NCBI GenBank assembly: GCA_964516635.1 | Contig: CAZEZY010000077.1 | Span: 1-11,330 of the forward strand | Reading direction: 5' to 3' | DNA length: 11,330 nucleotides | From: CAZEZY01 sp964516635 | GTDB taxonomy: Bacteria; Pseudomonadota; Gammaproteobacteria; Burkholderiales; Burkholderiaceae_C | Shown here: in pieces, positions 6,140 through 11,330 of the stretch | Layout of the letters: each line of letters begins with the position of its first letter | Position numbering within the stretch: position 1 is the first letter of the stretch | The notes under the pieces: generated by a model | Told to the model about the DNA's origin: nothing | Databases searched by the model: none | Seen by the model: only the letters and a program-made list of their open reading frames with translations | Translations under genes and position numbers: made by a program

Positions 6140-6979
6140 ATGACCCTGCCGTCGAGCCGGCCCCAGGCCGCCAACCCGCCCTATCGCTTGCCGCCGCCCC
6201 TGTTTGACGCACGCTGCAAAGCCTGCTGGTTCACCTTGGGCGTGCTGGTGCTGGTGTTGGCCAGCTTCTGGTCACTCGACCTGCAATGGGCCGAATTCCT
6301 GTCCCTGGACGCGCTGCGCAGCATGGGACGGTTTGTGGGCGAGTTTTTCCCGCCCGACCTGTCGGCGCCTTTCGTGCAGAAAGTGGCGGTGGGTGCCTGG
6401 GAAACGTTTGCCATGTCCTTGCTGGGCACGGTGCTGGCGGCGGTGGCCGGGGTGGCGCTGGCCTTGCCGGGCAGCCGCCTGCACGCGGGCGATGCGGCCT
6501 GGGCCAGGGGCATCACCCGCTGGCTGCTGAATGCGCTGCGCTCCATTCCCGAACTGGTGTGGGCGGCCCTGCTGCTCATTTCGGCCGGGCTGGGGCCTTT
6601 TGCCGGCACATTGGCGCTGGCCTTGCACACCACCGGCGTGCTGGGTCGGCTGTTCGCCGAGGCGATCGAAAACGCTCCTTCCGGACCGGGCGATGCGCTG
6701 CGGGCCCAGGGGGTGGGCAATGGCCGCGTGTTCCTGTACGCCACCCTGCCGCAGGTGCTGCCCCAACTCCTCAGCTACACCCTCTATCGCTGGGAAAACA
6801 ACATCCGTGCCGCCGCCATTCTGGGGGTGGTGGGCGCGGGAGGGCTGGGCCAGTTGCTGGCCTTCCACATGGGGCTGTTCCAGATCGACAAGACGGCCAC
6901 GGTACTCGCCGCCATGCTGCTGATGGTCGCTCTGGTGGATGCCGCCAGCCACGGCACGCGCCGCTGGCTGACCCGCTGA
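6140..6979 (+). CDS. ABC transporter permease (PhnE type), second copy
   Basis: This is the other half of the channel, giving a heterodimeric permease as in PhnC-D-E1-E2 systems. The 279-residue protein shares RSIPELVWA (134-142), LGPFAGTLALAL (151-162), SYTLYRWENNIRAA (212-225) and LGVVGAGGLGQLL (228-240) with the first copy, so the two arose by duplication and then diverged strongly outside these motifs. Hydrophobic segments lie near 29-46, 88-109, 126-148, 153-170, 224-241 and 253-268. The ATG is 3 nt after the previous stop, indicating a tight operon. It is the last gene of the importer: the next gene is on the other strand and the two stop codons abut at 6979/6980. Confidence 0.88.
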   Translation: MTLPSSRPQAANPPYRLPPPLFDARCKACWFTLGVLVLVLASFWSLDLQWAEFLSLDALRSMGRFVGEFFPPDLSAPFVQKVAVGAWETFAMSLLGTVLAAVAGVALALPGSRLHAGDAAWARGITRWLLNALRSIPELVWAALLLISAGLGPFAGTLALALHTTGVLGRLFAEAIENAPSGPGDALRAQGVGNGRVFLYATLPQVLPQLLSYTLYRWENNIRAAAILGVVGAGGLGQLLAFHMGLFQIDKTATVLAAMLLMVALVDAASHGTRRWLTR

Positions 6980-8497
6980 TCAGCGGCCTTGGCCCACCAG
7001 ATCCTGCGCGGCCCGGTCCATGGATGCGGCCACCCCCCTGAGAAAATAGACCACCGTTTCGGGTGCGCCGATTTCCTTCAGACACGCACCGGCTTGCCAG
7101 GCGTCGCGTGATTGTCCGATGCGGGTTTGCCAGGCCGTTGCTTCCGCCATCCACTTGGCCGCTTCTCGCTGTTTACGGGACGACAAGGCGCCAGCCAGGG
7201 CCTCGCTGCCATAGCGCAAACGCTTGGCCAGCAACCGGGCTTCGTGGAGGGTGGAAATGTCGACCATCCCCTGCGAATGATGGTGTAGCAGCCTTTGCAG
7301 CTTGCGATGCCATCGACCCAGCCGTTGTCGTGCCCAGCGTTTGCGGATGGGCAAAGATTGCTGTCCCATCCGCCAGAGGCTCTGTGCCAGAGCCAGCAGG
7401 GCCTGACCGGTACCCGGATCGGCCAGGCACTGACGCAGGTGTGCCCGGTGCGCCGTCCTTTCGGCTTCGAGCCGTTCCAGGCAGTCCAGCCAGACCGTGG
7501 CCTCACCCGGCCAGGACGTGGACCAGTGAGGCAGGGTTTCAGAACATGCGACATCCAGGTTGCGCTGACGACCCAGGGCATCCAGCAGCGGTTTCAAAGG
7601 TCCGATATCGGTCGGCTCACCGAGCCAGGCCTTGAAGAGTCGCTGCATGCTTCGCCAACGCCGCCATCCCACCCGGGCCTGATGAACCAGTTCAGGGTCA
7701 TCACGCCAGATCAGGCTTTCGAGGTTGCGCGTGAACTGGTCAAGCATGTCGGCCATGGCGCGCTGCGCCAGTGCCTGAACCGTTTCGTCAGCCACCGGGC
7801 TGAGCGGTCGGGATCGGGAGGGCTGGTGCAGGGTGTCTGCCCACAAGGCCTGACCCCGCTCGGCCTTGCTCCGGTTGCTGGGCAGACAGGGGACCCGCGT
7901 GGCGAGTTCGGCGGCCAGTTGAAACAGCGCTTGCGGTTCGCCTTGTCGCAACTCGATTTCGAGTTCCAGAAAAGGGGCCTCACGGCCGCGGGCTTCGACA
8001 GAGCCCTCGTCGAGCGCCACTTCGATGTGGGTGCCGTCACGCCGCCTGATCTGCCAGGTGGTGCGAAGACATCGCGTGCTGAACCGGGTTTGCAACTGAG
8101 CAAACCACTGGTCGTCCGGGTCCAGGGTCTCCCAGGCGGTTCCGGCCAGGGCGTCTCGATAGGGTCTTGGACCGGGGACCGGGGATTCCCACTCCCCTCG
8201 CTGGCTGAGGCCTCCCTGGGAGACGCCCGCGGTTTTCAGGGTCTGTATCCAAGGCTCGCTGGCTTGCCTCTTCGTGGGCGGTGCTTCGGTGTCACGTGTC
8301 TGTCGGAGCCGCAGGGCGCAACGGTGACTCTGCAACCAGCCGTCGGGCGTGTCGAAGTAACGGTTTTCCAGCCATTGCTGCCTGGGCGATCGGCGGGCCA
8401 GGCTGGGGCTGCGCCGAAGCCGTTTCAGGGCCTCTTCGCCATTCAGCCCGACCAAGAGCAATTTCAGTTCGATTTCCTGAGCGTGAGCGGTGACCAT
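6980..8497 (-). CDS. CYTH-CHAD domain protein, probable inorganic triphosphatase
   Basis: CYTH domains are triphosphate tunnel enzymes that hydrolyse inorganic or organic triphosphates with Mg or Mn; CHAD domains are helical His-rich modules thought to bind polyphosphate. The 505-residue protein begins with the CYTH signature E-x-E-x-K (Glu8, Glu10, Lys12). YFDTPD (47-52), ALRLR (61-65), QTLKT (85-89), RGEWE (100-104), EVALDEG (159-165) and FLELEIEL (176-183) follow, so all tunnel strands appear present. The CHAD domain covers about 240-490, with HQARVGWRRWRSMQRLF (272-288), LGRQRNLDV (308-316) and LHEARLLAKRLRYG (417-430). E. coli YgiF has the same architecture and is an inorganic triphosphatase. 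The ATG at 8497 places the signature at residues 8-12, as usual for the family. No link to the selenium genes is apparent. Confidence 0.88.
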   Translation of the reverse strand: MVTAHAQEIELKLLLVGLNGEEALKRLRRSPSLARRSPRQQWLENRYFDTPDGWLQSHRCALRLRQTRDTEAPPTKRQASEPWIQTLKTAGVSQGGLSQRGEWESPVPGPRPYRDALAGTAWETLDPDDQWFAQLQTRFSTRCLRTTWQIRRRDGTHIEVALDEGSVEARGREAPFLELEIELRQGEPQALFQLAAELATRVPCLPSNRSKAERGQALWADTLHQPSRSRPLSPVADETVQALAQRAMADMLDQFTRNLESLIWRDDPELVHQARVGWRRWRSMQRLFKAWLGEPTDIGPLKPLLDALGRQRNLDVACSETLPHWSTSWPGEATVWLDCLERLEAERTAHRAHLRQCLADPGTGQALLALAQSLWRMGQQSLPIRKRWARQRLGRWHRKLQRLLHHHSQGMVDISTLHEARLLAKRLRYGSEALAGALSSRKQREAAKWMAEATAWQTRIGQSRDAWQAGACLKEIGAPETVVYFLRGVAASMDRAAQDLVGQGR

Positions 8498-8559
8498 GTC
8501 GAGTTTTTACCCGGTTTGCGCCCGTTTTGCCACCTCGCCGGCATGACACGCAGAGGGAT

Positions 8560-8582
8560 CCGGGATTGCGGCACAATGCCGG
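8560..8582. promoter_or_regulatory. Imperfect palindrome upstream of argB
   Basis: A 23-bp imperfect inverted repeat with arms CCGGGATTG and CAATGCCGG lies 21 nt before the argB ATG. Nine of 11 arm positions pair around a single central base. It sits in the 106-bp gap between the divergent CYTH-CHAD gene and argB and contains CACAAT (8572-8577), a possible -10, without a well-spaced -35. It could be an operator or a 5'-leader hairpin; there is no T-run after it, so it is not a typical terminator. Confidence 0.35.
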
Positions 8583-8603
8583 AAAGTCTCTTTGCTGTGA
8601 GCC

Positions 8604-9506
8604 ATGAACCACACCCCACGCGACACATCCCACCTTCAGCCACGTGACCGTGCCGAGATCCTCGCGCAGGCGCTGCCCTACATCCGCAAGTTCCACGGCA
8701 AGACCATGGTCATCAAGTACGGTGGCAACGCCATGACCGATCCGGAACTGCAGGCGGCCTTCGCCGAAGATGTGGTCCTGCTCAAGCTGGTGGGCATCAA
8801 CCCGGTGGTGGTGCACGGTGGCGGTCCCCAGATCGAGGGCCTCCTCAAGCGCCTGGGCAAACAGGGCCAGTTCATCCAGGGCATGCGCGTGACCGATGCC
8901 GAAACCATGGAGGTGGTGGAGTGGGTGCTGGCCGGCGAGGTGCAGCAGGACATCGTGGGCCTGATCAACCGGGCCGGTGGCAAGGCCGTGGGCCTGACGG
9001 GACGCGATGGCGCCATGATCCACGCCCGCAAGCTGCGCATGGTGGATCAGCAGGACCCCTCCAAGGAGCACGATGTGGGCCAGGTGGGCGATATCGTCGG
9101 GATCGATCCGGGTGTGGTCAAAGCGCTTCAGGACGACCAGTTCATCCCGGTGGTGAGCCCGATCGGATTCGGCGAACACAACGAGAGCTACAACATCAAT
9201 GCCGATGTGGTGGCAGCCAAGCTCGCCACGGTGCTGCAGGCAGAAAAACTGCTCATGCTGACCAACATTCCCGGCGTGCTCGACAAGCAGGGCCAGTTGC
9301 TGCCGTCACTCACCATGAAGCAGATCGACGAGCTGGTGGCCGACGGCACCATCAGCGGCGGGATGATTCCCAAGATCGCTGGTGCACTCGATGCCGCCCG
9401 CAGCGGGGTGAATGCGGTTCACATCATCGACGGTCGGGTGCCGCACGCCATGCTGCTCGAAATCCTGAGCGACCAGGCCTTTGGCACCATGATTCGTTCG
9501 CACTGA
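8604..9506 (+). CDS. argB: Acetylglutamate kinase (N-acetyl-L-glutamate 5-phosphotransferase)
   Basis: ArgB phosphorylates N-acetylglutamate, the second step of arginine synthesis, in the cytoplasm. The 300-residue protein has the amino acid kinase motifs VIKYGGNAM (36-44, with the catalytic Lys38), VVHGGGPQI (69-77), YNINADVVAAKLA (196-208), LTNIPGVL (219-226) and SGGMIPK (251-257). An N-terminal helix, RAEILAQALPYIRKFHGK (16-33), precedes the first strand; this helix is the hallmark of hexameric, arginine-inhibited NAG kinases such as those of Pseudomonas aeruginosa and Thermotoga, so feedback inhibition by arginine is predicted. Length fits the family. The ATG at 8604 gives that complete helix; its ribosome site is weak. 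slmA follows after 7 nt and is likely co-transcribed. Confidence 0.97.
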   Translation: MNHTPRDTSHLQPRDRAEILAQALPYIRKFHGKTMVIKYGGNAMTDPELQAAFAEDVVLLKLVGINPVVVHGGGPQIEGLLKRLGKQGQFIQGMRVTDAETMEVVEWVLAGEVQQDIVGLINRAGGKAVGLTGRDGAMIHARKLRMVDQQDPSKEHDVGQVGDIVGIDPGVVKALQDDQFIPVVSPIGFGEHNESYNINADVVAAKLATVLQAEKLLMLTNIPGVLDKQGQLLPSLTMKQIDELVADGTISGGMIPKIAGALDAARSGVNAVHIIDGRVPHAMLLEILSDQAFGTMIRSH

Positions 9507-9513
9507 GCTCGCC

Positions 9514-10077
9514 ATGAGCACCCCTCGCCCTCAGCCTGGCGAACGCCGTCTGCAGATCCTGCAGGCCCTCGCTGACATGCTGCAGATCCCTGGGGGCGAA
9601 CGGGTGACCACGGCAGCCCTGGCGGCCCGCCTCGGGGTGAGCGAAGCCGCCCTGTACCGCCACTTTGCCAGCAAGGCCCAGATGTTCGAGGGTTTGCTGG
9701 CGTTCATCGAACAGAGCCTGCTGGGCTTCATTCAGCAGGTCACCGACCGCGAGCCCGATCCCTTGCGTCAGGCCTCGCTCATCGTCGCTTTTGTCTTGCA
9801 GTTCGCCGAGAAAAACCCGGGCATGGCCCGCGTCATGGCCGGTGACGCCCTGGTGCTCGAGCATGAGCGCCTGCGAGACCGCATGGACCTGCTCATGGAC
9901 AAGCTGGAGTCCGCCCTGAAGCAGCGCTTGCGAGAAGCCGGGCATCCCGATCCGACTGCAATGGCTGGTTTGACGGCCGCTTTCCTGATGGGCAGGCTGC
10001 AGCGTTTTGCCCGCAGCGGCTTCCGGCGGCTGCCGTCCGAACAGCTCGACGACATCCTGCGCCTGCTGTTCACCTGA
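9514..10077 (+). CDS. slmA: Nucleoid occlusion factor SlmA (TetR family)
   Basis: SlmA binds chromosomal sites and blocks FtsZ ring assembly over the nucleoid. The 187-residue protein has an N-terminal HTH, ERVTTAALAARLGVSEAALY (29-48), followed by RHFASKAQMFEGLLAFIEQSLL, very close to E. coli SlmA (198 aa). Further matches are EKNPGMARVMAGDALVLEHE (99-118), the helix MDKLESALKQRLRE (128-141), and GRLQRFARSGFRRLP (160-174) near the end. It lies 7 nt after argB, an arrangement I recall as common in Burkholderiales. Some betaproteobacterial annotations call it simply a TetR regulator; the similarity along the whole length, not only in the HTH, supports SlmA. Confidence 0.88.
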   Translation: MSTPRPQPGERRLQILQALADMLQIPGGERVTTAALAARLGVSEAALYRHFASKAQMFEGLLAFIEQSLLGFIQQVTDREPDPLRQASLIVAFVLQFAEKNPGMARVMAGDALVLEHERLRDRMDLLMDKLESALKQRLREAGHPDPTAMAGLTAAFLMGRLQRFARSGFRRLPSEQLDDILRLLFT

Positions 10078-10114
10078 TTCGGGTTTGTCCCTGGTCAATC
10101 TGGGGTCTTGCCGA

Positions 10115-10142
10115 TTGACGACTGTCAGGTTCTGCATAAAAT
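10115..10142 (+). promoter_or_regulatory. Sigma-70 promoter of the second TetR-family gene
   Basis: TTGACG (10115-10120) and TAAAAT (10137-10142) match -35 and -10 hexamers at five of six bases each, with a 16-bp spacer. Transcription would start near 10149, about 20 nt before the ATG at 10170. The -10 box overlaps the palindromic operator, so a repressor there would block polymerase. This is the clearest promoter in the window. Confidence 0.65.
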
Positions 10143-10165
10143 AGCACGATCGTTCGTTTTATTTT
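10138..10165. promoter_or_regulatory. Palindromic operator, probably bound by the adjacent TetR-family protein
   Basis: A 28-bp imperfect palindrome has outer arms AAAATA and TATTTT and inner arms ACGA-TCG and TCGT; 22 of 28 positions are symmetric about 10151/10152. It overlaps the -10 box and the expected start of transcription and ends 4 nt before the ATG. TetR-family repressors usually bind such sites in front of their own gene, so autorepression, together with control of the acyl-CoA dehydrogenase downstream, is inferred. Confidence 0.65.
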
Positions 10166-10169
10166 TTCC

Positions 10170-10814
10170 ATGACTGTCGTTCACCGAACCCATCACCCGG
10201 TCGCTGTGCCGAATCCCGCCAAAGGGGTGCAGAAGGGGCAGCAAACCAAGGCCGCCATTGTGGACGCAGCGTTGGCGCTGGCGTCACAGGTTGGCCTGGA
10301 GGGGCTGAGCATCGGGGCGATCGCCGAAGTCATGCAGATGAGCAAATCCGGCGTTTTCGCCCATTTCGGCTCGCGCGAAGAGTTGCAGATCTCCGTGGTC
10401 CGTGAATACCACGAGCGCTTCGAGCGTGAGGTTTTCTACTCAGCGCTGAAGCAGCCGCGCGGCCTGCCCCGGCTCCAGTCGCTGTTCGACCACTGGATGC
10501 GCCAGACCTCGGCCGAAATCGATTCGGGGTGCATCTACATCAGTGGTGCGGTGGAGTTCGACGACCGGCCCGGGCCTGTGCGTGACGCCTTGGTGGAAAC
10601 CGTCAACAAGTGGCAGGCCGCCATCCATCGGGCGGTGGACATCGCCATCGCCGAGCAGCACCTCAGGGCCGATGCCGATGCCGCCCAGATGGCCTTCGAA
10701 ATTCATGGCCTCATTCTGGCCCTGCATTACGAAGCCCGTTTCCTGCGCAACCCCCAGGGGTTGCAACGCGCCCGCCAGGGGTTTGCCAACATCCTGGCGC
10801 GCAACCTTCCCTGA
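10170..10814 (+). CDS. TetR/AcrR-family transcriptional regulator of the acyl-CoA dehydrogenase operon
   Basis: This is a dimeric one-component repressor. The 214-residue protein starts with a basic tail, then has an HTH at LSIGAIAEVMQMSKSGVFAH (46-65) followed by FGSREELQ, a typical TetR_N domain. The C-terminal ligand domain (about 80-214) contains GCIYISGAVEFDDRPGPVRD (120-139) and is mostly helical. The ligand is not readable, but the acyl-CoA dehydrogenase 33 nt downstream on the same strand suggests an acyl-CoA or fatty acid signal. The ATG at 10170 has no Shine-Dalgarno site; the leader is about 20 nt of mostly AT-rich sequence that also forms the operator. It is not close to SlmA outside the HTH, so the two neighbouring TetR genes are not a recent duplication. 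Confidence 0.85.
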   Translation: MTVVHRTHHPVAVPNPAKGVQKGQQTKAAIVDAALALASQVGLEGLSIGAIAEVMQMSKSGVFAHFGSREELQISVVREYHERFEREVFYSALKQPRGLPRLQSLFDHWMRQTSAEIDSGCIYISGAVEFDDRPGPVRDALVETVNKWQAAIHRAVDIAIAEQHLRADADAAQMAFEIHGLILALHYEARFLRNPQGLQRARQGFANILARNLP

Positions 10815-10837
10815 GTCTTTGCCTTTCCCCATTCACC

Positions 10838-10841
10838 GGAG
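10838..10841 (+). promoter_or_regulatory. Shine-Dalgarno site of the acyl-CoA dehydrogenase gene
   Basis: GGAG lies 6 nt before the ATG at 10848 and fixes the start of the last gene. It falls in the 33-nt gap after the TetR-family gene. Confidence 0.75.
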
Positions 10842-10847
10842 ACCCTG

Positions 10848-11330
10848 ATGCCTGCTTACACCCCCCCTCTGCGCGACATGCAGTTTGTCCTGCACGAAGT
10901 CTTCAACGTGGTCGAAGAACTCAGGGCCTGTCCACCCCACGCCGAGGTGGATGCCGACACCATCAATGCCGTGCTGGAAGAGGGTGGCAAGTTCGCCGCC
11001 GAGGTGGCCTTTCCGCTCAACATCAGCGGCGATCAGCAAGGCTGCACGCTCGACAAGACCACCCATGTGGTGACCGCCCCCCAAGGCTTCCGAGAGGCTT
11101 ATCAAACCTATGTGGAAGGTGGCTGGCCTTCGTTGAGCTGTGACCCCGAATACGGTGGGCAAGGGCTGCCGTTCGTGGTGAATCAGTGCTTCTACGAGAT
11201 GCTCAACAGCGCCAATCAGGCCTGGACCATGTACCCGGGCCTGAGCCATGGCGCCTACGAATGCCTGCATGCCCATGGCACGCCCGAGCAAAAAGCCCTG
11301 TACCTGCCCAAGCTCACCAGCGGCGAGTGG
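10848..11330 (+). CDS. Acyl-CoA dehydrogenase, DmdC/FadE-like long form, N-terminal 161 residues
   Basis: Flavin-dependent dehydrogenases of this family oxidise acyl-CoA thioesters to enoyl-CoA in beta-oxidation or related pathways. The gene runs off the right edge; 161 codons are visible with no stop. The N-terminus, MPAYTPPLRDMQFVLHEVF (1-19), is typical of the roughly 600-residue group that includes 3-methylmercaptopropionyl-CoA dehydrogenase DmdC. The segment WPSLSCDPEYGGQGLP (93-108) is the conserved N-terminal helical-domain motif, and HGTPEQKALYLPKLTSGEW (143-161) leads into the FAD-binding middle domain, which is cut. The catalytic base lies outside the window. Annotation as DmdC in this group is often by similarity only; in this context a fatty acyl-CoA substrate under TetR control is more likely than a methylated sulfur compound. 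Confidence 0.88.
   Translation, partial: MPAYTPPLRDMQFVLHEVFNVVEELRACPPHAEVDADTINAVLEEGGKFAAEVAFPLNISGDQQGCTLDKTTHVVTAPQGFREAYQTYVEGGWPSLSCDPEYGGQGLPFVVNQCFYEMLNSANQAWTMYPGLSHGAYECLHAHGTPEQKALYLPKLTSGEW

Noticed and set aside
3542..6979. Calling the importer a phosphonate transporter (phnDCEE)
   Set aside because: The family resemblance is real, but no phosphonate catabolic gene is present and the locus is devoted to selenium; the substrate is left as putative.
7295..8647. Plus-strand open frame (450 codons) opposite the CYTH-CHAD gene
   Set aside because: The minus strand encodes all CYTH and CHAD motifs in one frame, and this frame also runs into the argB start.
8292..9179. Minus-strand open frame (295 codons) across argB
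   Set aside because: argB is unmistakable on the plus strand; the minus translation is a His-rich shadow.
10078..10114. Rho-independent terminator after slmA
   Set aside because: No GC-rich hairpin followed by a T-run is visible; the T-rich run at 10157-10167 belongs to the operator and leader of the next gene.
9424..10137. Minus-strand open frame (237 codons) across slmA
   Set aside because: slmA matches its family over its full length; the minus frame has no recognisable motif.

Overview
The window is GC-rich, densely packed chromosomal DNA. Its codon use and gene families (SlmA beside ArgB, an arginine-sensing type of NAG kinase, a long-form DmdC-like acyl-CoA dehydrogenase) point to a betaproteobacterium, most likely Burkholderiales of the Comamonadaceae type. 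This is an inference from the proteins; no rRNA or other marker is present. I found no mobile element, tRNA, rRNA or CRISPR array.

Region 1 (1-3398) is a selenoneine locus. On the minus strand lie the 5' end of selD/senC (selenophosphate synthetase) and, overlapping it by ATGA, senB (selenosugar synthase). senA (selenoneine synthase, an EgtB relative) runs divergently from senB; their predicted ATG starts share the four bases CATG. egtD (histidine trimethylation to hercynine) converges on senA, and their stop codons share CTAG. Together these give the known route: selenide to selenophosphate (SelD/SenC), selenophosphate plus nucleotide sugar to selenosugar (SenB), histidine to hercynine (EgtD), and hercynine plus selenosugar to selenoneine (SenA).

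Region 2 (3542-6979), divergent from egtD across a 143-bp control region, is a four-gene ABC importer of the phosphonate (PhnD-PhnC-PhnE-PhnE) type: periplasmic binding protein, ATPase and two related permeases. Its position suggests uptake of a selenium oxyanion or another selenium compound for the locus; this is inferred from context and from a family I recall as a putative selenate transporter.

Region 3 (6980-10077) is housekeeping: a CYTH-CHAD protein on the minus strand (probable inorganic triphosphatase), then divergently argB (arginine synthesis) and slmA (nucleoid occlusion), probably one transcript.

Region 4 (10078-11330) has a second TetR-family regulator with a clear promoter and overlapping palindromic operator, followed after 33 bp by the 5' part of a DmdC/FadE-like acyl-CoA dehydrogenase. 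This looks like a self-regulated fatty-acid or acyl-CoA catabolic operon that runs off the window.
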